This document shows, in pieces, positions 43,544-54,100 of a DNA stretch of 64,000 nucleotides (within the stretch, counting starts at the first letter, position 1; the number at the start of each line of letters is the position of its first letter). The DNA comes from Macrocystis pyrifera. Its lineage: Eukaryota > Sar > Phaeophyceae > Laminariales > Laminariaceae. The position numbers were made by a program, and so were the translations under genes. The stretch spans positions 3,747,501 through 3,811,500 of the forward strand of contig JASSKH010000023.1 in the NCBI GenBank assembly GCA_031763025.1, written 5' to 3'. The notes beneath the pieces were generated by a model that was given only the letters and a program-made list of their open reading frames with translations, made no database searches and was not told where the DNA came from.

Positions 43544-45926
43544 CTGTTCAAGTTCAAGTTGAGAGCACCGACACGAGACGTCCACGAAGCCAACACGGGC
43601 ACACACGCGCAAGCACGAGAAGTTTGACGTCATACACATACGGGGGGGCGGGAAGGGGGGGGAGGGAACGAGAGAGGGGGTGAGAACATACAGCAAGTCG
43701 AGAACGACGAGTGAGGGAACTGACAGGTTTGCAACTTCTACAAGAGCAACTTGTAGGTGACGGGAACAATTTCCTTAAAAACATGAACACCATGGCCAAG
43801 GCTATTCCTCTGCGGTGCTCTTTGAGCATTGGAGTCCGAAAACAAGCAAGAATAAAAATGAAAGTGACGCACACGGGGCTGCTGTCTGCCGTAATGCCAG
43901 CATCACCTCTGTAACCCGGAAGAAACAAGCCCTGGGCAAGCGATACAAAACCCCAGACGCCTACGAATACGACAAGAACAAAAAAACGGACGAAAAAAAT
44001 GGTGGGGAATGAACGCCCACCTGGACGTCGCGGGGGGACTGTCCGTTGACGGTGCACCCGACGGAGTTGCACGTGCCAAGCATCTCCTTCACGGTGCCCG
44101 CCAGTGTGCGCGCCATCGAGCGCTCGCGCATGGTGCGGGCGATGTCGATGACCTGGTCGAGGGTCACGTTGCCGTCGTGCTTGATGTGCTTCACCTGGTG
44201 TTTTATTTACAACGTGAGAGGGGGACAGTTAAGTGCGGGCTCGGTTAATAAGGCGGTATTACGAAGCCATGGGAACAGGTGATAAGGGAATCTGAGAACG
44301 CGTGCCGGTTCCTTTTCCGCTTTCAAGTATCTGCAACCAATACTTTGTAGCAGCGCCTGAGCAAATAAGCACAAGTTTAAGAGAAAAAAACGGCCCACCG
44401 GCAACAGAGGGTTAGGAAAAGACATGGACAAACGAACAGTACCATCCCCACCCCTCCCCGCCCCGTACCATCGGCACCAACTACTGCTTAAACAAAAAAC
44501 AGAAACCTCCACCAAGCAAAACAACCAACCGGGCACGTACTACAACGTACGAGAGATAAAGTGGTGGAAAAACACATGGCAGCAAACACGTACCTTCTTG
44601 CGGTCGCGCTCGGGCTCGTTGAGGGCCTTGAGGATAAGCGACGAAGCTGCGGGGATCACCGACACCGTCGCCTGGTGAACGCGCGACAGCCAAATCACAC
44701 CATCACGAAAAACAGAACATGAGCAAAAGAGTCCCAGCGTGCGGAAGCAGAACGGACAGGGAGGGGTTGGAATACGAGTCAGTCTACCTCGCTCGAGGAC
44801 TGGGCAGTATCAACGTCAAGACGTGCACAAGTAAGCAATGGGACTTTCACCCGCAGAAGCCAACTGGACCGAGTCATGGCGCCACTCGATTGCCAGCGTG
44901 GAACTAACTCCTAACGAAAAACGACTGTGCCTGGAAGTAAATAGTCCCACCTTCCCGGGTCGCGACACATGCAACTCCTTTCTTGAAACTAACCAAAAAC
45001 CATCCACGTATATACCAGGTGTTCATATACTGCTCGTATGTCCACAGGAGCTACTATTAGTACTCGTAGTGGGGGTGGGGGGGTCAACCGAAACGGGAAC
45101 ACATTATTACACTTACCGGTACGTACGTGCAAATTGCTGAAAACACCGCAGGTGATGAGAGGATATACATTGTAACGCCTTCTACAGTAGTCTTCCGTTC
45201 TCGGACAGCATCAAGGCAAAACATACTGGAATGTTTTTTGGGGGAATGTTGGCCAGGTACATTCCGCATTCGGGCACGTGAGAGCCAGGTGCGGCCAAGC
45301 CCGGCCGGGGGAGCCAGACGAACGAATGTTTGGCGCCCCCCCGGTTTGTGTCTCGCCTCGCGTAAAACAAGTTACGGCTTCCCCTCCCCGCGCACGGGAT
45401 AGGCGCGGCGAGGGTCGCTTGCAGGCTTTTGTTGTTTTGTACTTGCGATAGCAGGCACAACTTTGAGGTTCAGTGTTGTGCTAAAATAAACGTAAGTTTC
45501 CCTTCCCCATCTAAACCCTTCGACTACAGCAGAACTTATACCACACTAATTCCCAGTACGAGTTCGTCCGAAAAACCATAGGGACAGTTCTCAAGGGGTT
45601 AACTCTTCTAGTATTGCACTGTACAGAAGCCATAATATGACCCAAATTCCAAGTTTGATGTCTCCGGAACGGAAGTGCAGTCCTGAAGAGGTTGGCGCTA
45701 AAAACCAACACACTGCAGAGGTGGGGGATGATATATTTACGTGCCTGACGGTTAATGATGGTGAGCTTGACGGTGATGGGGAGACCCTTCCACTCCTTGG
45801 TGTTCTTCTGGATGTCCTCACCGATCTTCTTAGGCGAGAGACCCAGGGGACCAAGCTTGGGGGCCAGAGCGGCCGTGTTTCCTACCTCACCCCCGATAGC
45901 CCGAAGGATCACGTACTGCGCCTCGC
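43502..45926 (-). CDS. RPL12: 60S ribosomal protein L12 (uL11), first exon not found
   Basis: Large-subunit ribosomal protein of the GTPase stalk base that binds the L11 region of 28S rRNA. Minus-strand exons: 45926(or 45915)-45745, 44671-44594, 44194-44021, 43543-43502 (stop). The peptide runs [125 protein letters not shown]. From YVILR on it has 154 residues. Adding about 11 N-terminal residues gives the usual 165, so only a small first exon with the ATG is missing. The donor at 45744 is GC (cag|gcacgt), and family alignment leaves no GT choice. Other donors are GT (gtacgt, gtgggc). Identification is firm. Confidence 0.96.
44021..44194 (-). CDS. RPL12: RPL12 exon, C-terminal rRNA-binding domain
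   Basis: 58 codons: [58 protein letters not shown]. Acceptor ataaaacaccag, donor gtgggc. Confidence 0.96.
44594..44671 (-). CDS. RPL12: RPL12 exon, 26 codons
   Basis: cgcgttcaccag|gcgacg to aag|gtacgtg. [26 protein letters not shown] matches the linker between the two uL11 domains. Confidence 0.95.
45745..45926 (-). CDS. RPL12: RPL12 exon with the conserved N-terminal half
   Basis: Acceptors gggtttgcag (exon from 45926) or ggcgcag (exon from 45915) are both possible. The first adds Glu-Ala-Gln before YVILR. It ends IINRQ at the GC donor. Confidence 0.92.
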
Positions 45927-46317
45927 CTGCAAACCCGACCGCGGGCGTACGAAATACATGATACGGCGTTAGGCCGAGAGTCGAGCGCAGAGGCTGGAGA
46001 AAAACAAGCAATGCCCAACGCCACGAGATGAAAAAAACACTGTCTCGATTGTTTGCTGCTGGGACATCAACAGTAGCACTACTCACGTGTTCGAATGATA
46101 TGATAGCTCTGGAGGAAGCTTGTCCAGCTTTAACTCTGCGTCCTATGTACGTGAGTCATATACGAAGTATACCCGGAGCGAACTTATAGTACCGTAGCAC
46201 TACTTGTAGTAGCCTCAATATTGGGGTGCTTTTTGAAACAATGCACAACGACTCGCTGGGCGACATCGCTCAGCAAACAATTGTTTCACACCAAAAAGGG
46301 AGCTGGACTTTCGTTAA

Positions 46318-49310
46318 AGGGGGACCAGCTTCGCCAAGCTCCAAGATGAGACGGTGGTGCAACAAAGCGAACCCAAGCTTCGATCGAAGTTCGCGGTCGC
46401 TCTGTTGTACCACCATCTAATCCCGGAGAGCTCGAAGACGCTGTTTCTCTTTTGCAGGACCTCTTATCTTCCTTTCACTTCCTCCTAAAAAGTTCCATGC
46501 CAAAACGGGGGATGGGAGTCCTTGAAAGGAGGATCAGCTTCGCCAAGCTCTTCAGGATGAAACGGTGGCGCAACAAAGCGAACCCAAGCTTCGATCGAAG
46601 TTCAGGGTTGCTCTGTTGTACCACCATCCAATCCCGAAGAGCTTGAAGACGCTGGTTCTCTTTACAGGACGGATATCCCCCTCTTATTCTCTCCTAAAAT
46701 GTTCCACGCCAAAACGGGCATGGAAGCCTTTCAAAGGAGGATCAGCTTCTCCAATTTCTACAGGATGAGACGGTGGAGCAACAAAGCGAACCCAAGCTTC
46801 GATCGAAGATCAGGGTCGCTCTCATGCACTACCATCTAATCCCGAAAAGCTCGAAGAAGCTAGTCCTTTTTTCGCAGGGCATCTATATACCCCTTTTACT
46901 CCCTCCTAAAAGGTTCCACGCCCGAAAGGGGGATGGACGCCCTTCAAAGAACAAGCTTCGCCAAGCTCTACAGGACGAGGCCGGGGTGCAACACAGCGAA
47001 CCCAAGCTTCGATCGAAATTCAGGGTCGCTCTGTTGAATCACCATCTAATCCCAAAGAACTCGAAGAAGCTGGTTCTCTCTTGCAGAATATCTATCTTCC
47101 TTTTACTTCCTCCCAAAAAGTCCCACGCCAAAACGGGCATGGAAGTCCTTCAAAGAAGGACCAGCTTTGCCAAGCTCTTCAGGATGAGACGGTGGTGCAA
47201 CAGAGCGAACCCAAGCTTCGATCGAAGTTCAGGGTCGCTCTGTTGTGCCACCATCTATCCCCGAAGAGCTCGAAGACGCTGGTTCTCTTTTGCAGGGCGT
47301 CTATCCCTCTCTTACTCCCTCCCTCCTACAAGGTTCCATGCCAGGAAAGGGGATGGACGTCCTTCAAAGCACAACCGGCTTTGCCAAGCTCTCCAGGATG
47401 AGACGGCAGTGCAACATAGCGAACCCACGCTTCGATCGAAGTTCAGGGTCGCTCTGTTGAATCACCATCTAATCCCAACGAGCTCGAAGACGCTGGTTCT
47501 CTCTTGCAGAATATCTATCCTCCTTTTACTTCCTCCTGAAAGGTTCCACGCCAAAACGGGCATGGAAGTCCTTCAAAGAAGGACCAGCTTCGCCAAGCTC
47601 TTCAGGATGAGACGGTGGTGCAACAGAGCGAACCCAAGCTTCGATCGAAGTTCAGGGTCGCTCTGTTGTACCACTATCTAATCCCGAAGAGCTTGAAGAT
47701 GCTGGTTCTCTTTTCAAGGACATACATTCCGCTTTTACTCCCTCCTAAAATAAAAGGTCCCACGCCAAAAGGGGGCATGGAAGCCCTTCAAAGGAGGACC
47801 AGTTTTGCCAAGCTCTTCAGGATGAGACGGTGGTGCAACAAAGCGGGCCCAAGCTTCGATCGAAGTTCAGGGTCGCTCTGTTGTACCACCCTGTCTTCCC
47901 GAAGAGCTTGAAGAAACTGGTTCTCTTTTGCAGGACGTCTACCCCTCTCTTACTCCCTCCCTCCTAAAGGGTTCATGCCAAAAAAGGGGCATGGAAGCCT
48001 TCAAAGGATGGCTAGCTTCGCCAATTTCTACAGGACGAGACGGTGGTGCAACGAAGCGAATCCAAGCTTCGATCGAAGTTCAGGGTCGCTGTGTTGTACA
48101 TCTTATCCCGGGAACTAGCTGATTCTCTTTTGCAGGACGTTTATCCCCCGTTCACTTCCTCCTAAATCGTCTCGGTGGGCCATTAATAGTGGCACCCTCG
48201 AACGCTGCCAAGAGTTGATGCTGGAGTTCGAATCCCACGTGGGTCGAACTTTTGAGTTAATTTACCAAAATGATTGAAAAGCGGAATCAACTGCTGAGAG
48301 CGCCTAGTAGCGTGGGTAGGCGCAATTCGATGCGTGTCGAGGGGAAAAAGGGCTGGAAGTTTCTCGCGATATATCTGCATAGCAAGAGTCGTAGTGGGGA
48401 GAAGGGAGAAGAGCCTGCTCCGTGACCCCGGATCTGAGTTACGACTAAGAAAGAGAGAAAAAAAGGGCGAAGCTAATAAATGGGATGCAAAAAGGTAAGT
48501 TTTCCATGCCAGAAAGGGGATGGACGTCCTTCAAAGAACAATCAGCTTTGCCAAGCTCTCCAGGACGGTCGTGCAACAAAGCGAACCCAAGCTTCGATCG
48601 AAGTTCAGGGTCGCTCTGTTGTACCACCATCTAATCCCGAAGAGCTCGAAGATGCTGGTTCTCTTTTGAAGGAGTGCTATCCCCCATTTTGCTCCCTCCT
48701 AAAATATCACACGCCAAAAAAGGCGGATGGGCGTCCTTCAAAGGACAAACAGTTTTGCCAAGCTCTCCAAGATGAGACGGTGGTGCAACAAAGCGAACCC
48801 AAGCTTCGATCGAAGTTCAGGGTCGCTCTGTTGTACCACCCTGTCTTCCCGAAGAAAGCTGGTTCTCTTTTGCCGGACGTCTATTCCCCTATATCCCCTC
48901 CTGAAAGGTTCCACGCCGAATAAGGGGATGGGCGTCCTTCCAAGCAGGATCAGCTTTGCCAACCTCTCCAATATGAGACGGTGGTGCAACAAAGCGAACC
49001 CAAGCTTCGATCGAAGTTCAGGGTCGTGCGGTTGTACCATAATCTAATCCCGAAGAGCTTGAAGAAGCTGTTTCTCTTTTGCAGGACGTATATCCCCCTT
49101 ACATTCCCTCCTGAAACATTTCACCGCCAAAAGGGGGGATGGACGTCCTTCAAAAGAGGAAGCATGCCCTTCAACCAAAAGAGGAGCAGCTTCGCCAAGC
49201 TCTCCAGGATGAGACGGTGGTGCAACAAAGCGAACCTAAGCTTCGATCGAAGTTCAGGGTCTCTCTGTTGTACCACCATCTAATCCCGAAAAGCTGCAAG
49301 AAGCTGCTCA
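46318..49310 (+). repeat. Tandem array of about 210-bp units, 13 visible
   Basis: The anchor aagcttcgatcgaagttcag recurs near 46377, 46587, 46795, 47004, 47213, 47431, 47637, 47851, 48063, 48588, 48806, 49005 and 49230. Each unit also has a 3'-splice-like ggttctcttttgcag, a tactccctcctaaaa block and gacggtggtgcaacaaagcg. A non-repeat segment (about 48165-48480) interrupts it. Units are open in more than one frame: one gives RQALQDETVVQQSEPKLRSK, another IEVQGRSVVPPSNPEELEDA. Either frame could be an exon. Near 49300-49576 the sequence leaves the repeat but stays open. Confidence 0.92.
46773..47681 (+). other. Open frame across four satellite units (302 codons)
   Basis: An uninterrupted frame alternates two of the unit's reading frames because the unit length varies around 209-217 bp. 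I do not call it a gene: no start context, no splice structure, and its length follows from repetition. Confidence 0.2.
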
Positions 49311-49576
49311 TGTTCTGTTTGAAGGGCATGGTTCCGGAGTCCACCAAGGTACCAGCAGAGCGAGATCAAGCCTCAAAGCATCGTTGGCGACGGGATGCCG
49401 CCAAGCAAGCCGTTGCATATTGGCTCGAAATACACAAATGTCGAGGTCACGAATATCAGTCGTTTTCGAAGGTATATCGTGTTTCAGTGGTTGAGACCTT
49501 GTGGACGGGCACCGCCTCAAAAGGGTCAAGGGGGTCTTCCGAGCACCCCGGACGTTTTAGTTGCCCTTTGGCATAG
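49139..49576 (+). CDS. Hypothetical open frame at the right end of the satellite
   Basis: 146 codons. The first ~70 are the last array unit (EEQLRQALQDETVVQQSEPK); the rest is unique, DQASKHRWRRDAAKQAVAYW and LEIHKCRGHEYQSFSKVYRV. It could be the tail of the gene from which the array was amplified. A different frame of the same sequence (VVPPSNPEKLQEAAHVLFEG) is also plausible, so the frame is undecided. Confidence 0.25.
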   Translation: MDVLQKRKHALQPKEEQLRQALQDETVVQQSEPKLRSKFRVSLLYHHLIPKSCKKLLMFCLKGMVPESTKVPAERDQASKHRWRRDAAKQAVAYWLEIHKCRGHEYQSFSKVYRVSVVETLWTGTASKGSRGSSEHPGRFSCPLA

Positions 49577-50569
49577 ACGGCAGTTTTTGAAACATGGAAA
49601 GAAGTTTAAGTACTTCCTGCAACAAGGCAGGACGAAAAGAACAGCAAAGCAGGTGCCGAATGTCCACTGGCGAAGCCACTCGGAATAGGCTCGCCGTGTA
49701 CGTACGAGAACGCAACGCTTGTTGGGGAGGGGGCTGCTTGCGCCCTCAGGTATAATATACGCGGCGAGGGTCACTCGGTGAAGTACATCTAGCGAACCTA
49801 CGCTAGGCCGTAGTATGATTCGGGCGACAAAAGTTATCAAGTCTCAATGCGACGTTTACTTCGAGCGACACGCCCGAGAACATGCGGGTATGCTATTCAT
49901 AGCCCCCCTTCCCCCCCCCGCCCGCCTCTTGCATTAGACTTGGAAGTACCTGGTAAGATTTTGACTTCGGGACTAGGATTTCGTAGGGGGCATATGTACA
50001 CCAGGTGCAGTTGTGAGACAGAAAACACGCAGACCTAAGCTATGGGGGGGAAAGCGACTACAACGCGGGCAACTGCAAACATTTCTCGAATAGCACTGTC
50101 GCTGTTGCTGCTGCTGCGTCTGAAGACAGTTGAGCACGCGCCACATGCCATGGCCATCCGACAGACGGCTACCACCCGAGCCACCGTGATTCGGGTTCAC
50201 GAAGAACCGTCCACAAACCTCCACAATTTCAAACGAACGCCATCATATTGCACGCAAGTACGCCCCCTCGAAGGCTCACTCACCGGTTGGCGGAGGAGGG
50301 CCCATTGTTTACAGAGGATGGATTGTCCCGTGAGGGATGGCAGACACAAGTTTTGGATGCGAAGCTGAGGTAGCACTAAACTTGTGTGGCTACGGGGGTG
50401 GGGGAGAGAGAGCAAAACCGCGTCAAACAGAACATGCAATTAGAACCTTTTGGAACTCCCCATATTTCCATCAACCACTCTGCTGCTCTGGTGCTGCTGT
50501 TGTGCGAACACCCAACACCACACTGCTGCTGCTGCTGCTGCTGTGCTGACTGAAGTCGAGTCTCGAAAT

Positions 50570-51115
50570 ATGATACGATCAAGGGCGGCCGCCTCGCTCC
50601 GTCGAGAAAACGGGGCCGGGCTCTGCTCGAGGACCCGGAGGCTGGCAACGGACAGGAGCTACGCGTCAGTGACGACAACCAGCACAGCCGCTGCTAGTAG
50701 GGCAGCAGCGACTCAGCGGTGGCCTCTCAGCAGAAGCAACGGTGCTGCTGCTGCTACTTCTGCTCGTGAGATGCATTGCCACGACAGCCGTGGCACCAGC
50801 AGTAGCTACAGAGGAAGCAGCGGCCATAGATGGTGTGCTTCTTCTTTGCCTGGCACGGCCAACTCTGCCTTCATCTGCCAGCCACTTCGTCGCTGCTTTG
50901 CCTCCTCCCCCTTCCCTGGCTCTGGCTCTCCAGCGCTAGGGATGATGGCCAGCGGAAACGTGTACTTGGGATGTGGTGGTGGTGTTGTTCCAGGACGGAC
51001 CGTGGGACCTGTGATGTACATGACAACATCGGCGGTACCGGGGAAGAAGAAGCGGAAGAAATCGAGCGCCGCGATTGGGGAAACCGCTAATGGTATCAAG
51101 TTCGAGACGGGGAAG
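50570..51115 (+). CDS. PNPase exon 1 (presequence and N-terminus)
   Basis: 182 codons, donor aag|gtgaca. After the presequence the stretch is Ala/Ser/Arg-rich (poorly conserved), then MYMTTSAVPGKKKRKKSSAA. The frame is open upstream of the ATG to about 50450, so a slightly earlier start cannot be excluded. Confidence 0.82.
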
Positions 51116-54100
51116 GTGACATCAACATGAAAGATACTGGCTGTGTTTGCGCCATCCTGCGTTGTAATTCTCGGTGGTGCTGCAACCTACTGCTGTATAT
51201 ACACGAACGAATAGCTGACCCACACGATACGTATATACTGGTACCTACCAGGAAAGGTAGCAGTTACCATGGGCATATGCATGAAGTGTATGCCGCCTTA
51301 TCATAGGCGGGCGAGGCGTCGATGCACCTGCGCGAGCGGAGGTTGGGGTTCACGCGATCTGGATGATTTTGCAGCGATGTATGTGCCGTTGACAACGTAC
51401 AACGGTGGTCAGGTGAAGCTCACATATATATGCTGCTGTAGTCGGCCGTGTTGTGTGTACGTGCAGGATGCGACATGGACTCTCCCAAACCGACCTGTGT
51501 CTGAGGGCCACTCCTAACGAACACAAAAAATCACGATTCATGACACCAATTTTTTTAGCTTTTCCCTAAAAAAAACAAAACCACGATTCGTGACAATTGT
51601 CGTGTCTCAAAATACGCCTGATCAAGGCACTACGCAACCCACGTGCACCAACGGTATCCGATGGTCGGCATAGGGGCATGGCAGACTCTGCTTCGTACGC
51701 CGCTTGTGGACAACGGGCGGCTACCCAAAGACACCGCTGGGCGCGGGCTAACGAGGAGGTTGTGGCCTCGAAATTTCCAGGAGGAGGAGCCACTGCTGGA
51801 AGACAAACGCGAAAATGACCTGGGGATGTCACAGGCCAGGCGGGGCAGACGGCCTGCGAGATGGAATCTCGCGAAACGAGCTTGGCCGACGGCCGGTGAA
51901 GTTGGAATCTCGCAGGCTGGGTCAGGCTTCGGCCCGCGATTCGAGTATGTCACGGGCTGGCCCAGGTGCGGACGGCCCAGCCCGGCCTGGCCGTGCCCCA
52001 TTCTCGAGAGTTTGCTCCACACCCCCAAAAAACGTTGGGTTTGAAATATCAGAACTTTAACTATTTGAAAATATCACGAAACGCGACGTTTTTTTTCGGC
52101 TTTTTTCGTCAGAAATGAAATGTCACGGATCGTGATCTTTTGGCATGCCTAAAAATCACGAATCGTGATTTTTTTTCGGTTCGTCAGGAATGGCCCTGAA
52201 TCGTACTTGTTTCGGTCACCACAGTCAACAGCACAACACAGCGGTTACGGCGTACAAGTACGTACACCGCCATCTACGATTTTTGGTTGACCTACACCGC
52301 ACGAACAGGAACGCATCAGGCAACGGTCGTCCACCACCCCAGATTGAACGATCGATTTCGACGGACACATTCATACGCCGGGCGGCACAGCGCCGAACGT
52401 CGCCATCAAAATGCGGCGGTGGAGGGGCTTGACGGATTTCGCCCGGGACCGCCAAGCACCAAGCTAAGCGAAGACTTGAAAGAATACTGTTGTAACATCG
52501 CGTCGTACGTTAATTCGTATATAGTTTGGGATCAATGAGGCCTCCTGCTGCGACCAGCCGGAGACTCTCACCCAGGGTTACTACTCCCGCGTTGGTTGTC
52601 TGGCAATCAACGCGGCACCTCGTCGCAGAGAGTAGGTACCCCGGTAAAATAAACACTAACAAAACTGATGTCGTTGTCGACGGTACACCTCGCTACCAAC
52701 GATGGGCGGGCGGGATGGTTTGTTTTTTCCTAGCCTCTTTCTACTTTGTCGTGTTGTTGTAGAGCTGCGATATCGTTCACGGAGTGATACTCAATCACTG
52801 TCTCCCCCATACAACAAGGAGGCTTTCCCGAAAAGGGATCCACCCTGCTGGCGTCTCCTCTTTTCTGGTCCAGATTACTGTTGTAACATCGCGTCGTACG
52901 TTAATTCGTATATAGTTTGGGATCAATGAGGCCTCTCTCTGCTGCGGCATGAGATCACACCCATACTTGTTGACCCTTCTCTTATCTCAATGCCGTCGCT
53001 CTTTTGATGCGTATCCTTTTTGCGGGTGCCTTCTATTCCTTATTGTCCCCAAACTTGTAGCCCAGTTGATTAGGGGTTCTGCTACCGTTGGTTTTCCCGT
53101 GGGAACGTCGTGTACGATTTTCCAGACCCCTCTGACGGTGATACGCGCTGAGGTATGCGATCGCGGTGTGATGCACCCGGAACGCGTTTACCTGGTTGTC
53201 GGCACGCAGTGTTGTAGCGTGTCTCCGTGCGGTTCTTCCGGAACTAAAATACGCTTATGTCGTTCTTGAGGGGCGACAAAGGCGGAGCGTTTATGTAGGT
53301 GGTCTCCCACACTATATTTTCTCAGATACCGCAGCCAGCCCCCCACCGTAGTTACCATACGCTTTCGTCTAACGAAGCACGCATGACGTCTGCCACAGTC
53401 GGCATGTTTTCTACGTTTCGCTTGGTCCTCGCCCCCTCATCCCATTTGTTCCTCGACTTTCAGATTTGGGGAAAATGGGAACGAGAAACCTACTTGAATG
53501 TTTGACCCCGCGTCCGGAAACGTACACCTTGAATAGGCTAAAACCCGTTTTTTTTTTTGTTTTGTTTTTTTTACTGAGAGAGTATACTCCACTACGAAAT
53601 GGTGGTTCGCGTCAGCACGGTTTCGTTCGTCGATGCCTCGCGCGTAGTTGTCCACCGGGGTTGAACCGTGAGACCGCAGTGTACCTAATAACCTTGCATG
53701 GTTGGAAGACAAACCCTGCTCGCTCGTGGTGGCCGTAATGTCACCCTGTGCTCAAACGTGTCGGGGATTTAGCCCTATTTCCGTGATCGGGGTTGTAACC
53801 TAGGGCTGACCGAGTATGTGAGTTGCGGTGGGCTGCCGTCGTATCGATAGCAGCTCGGAGGTGTAACCCTACGTGCTCGCTCGTGCGCGTTGGAAATTGA
53901 CCCCAGCGTGCTTACTGGGGCCGCATGGCCAGAACCGCCCGCAGGAGTAAGCACCTCAAGGGGACCGCCAACCACCAAGCTAAGCGAAGACTTGAAAGAA
54001 TACTATAACATCAACCGCCATCGTAGACCTGGTATACAACATAAGCCACAAGCTAAACTACACCGGCGCCAACAGCGACAACAACAGCACCACCAACAAC

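Larger units (their letters stand above)
45927..50569. other. Region between divergent RPL12 and PNPase genes
   Basis: The RPL12 first exon and promoter should lie at the left edge but were not identified. The main content is the ~210-bp tandem array (46318-49310). Right of it, 49310-50569 has a short open continuation of the last array unit (to 49576), then sequence with no recognised feature up to the PNPase start. Confidence 0.6.

Noticed and set aside
48183-48380. Minus-strand frame with a GIRTPA-type peptide, and a possible tRNA at 48190-48250
   Set aside because: The peptide is typical of antisense T-arm sequence. A ttcgaat loop is present, but no paired T-stem, D-arm or acceptor stem can be drawn.
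50042-50439. Short frames upstream of PNPase on both strands
   Set aside because: No conserved motif and no splice link; probably 5' flank of PNPase.
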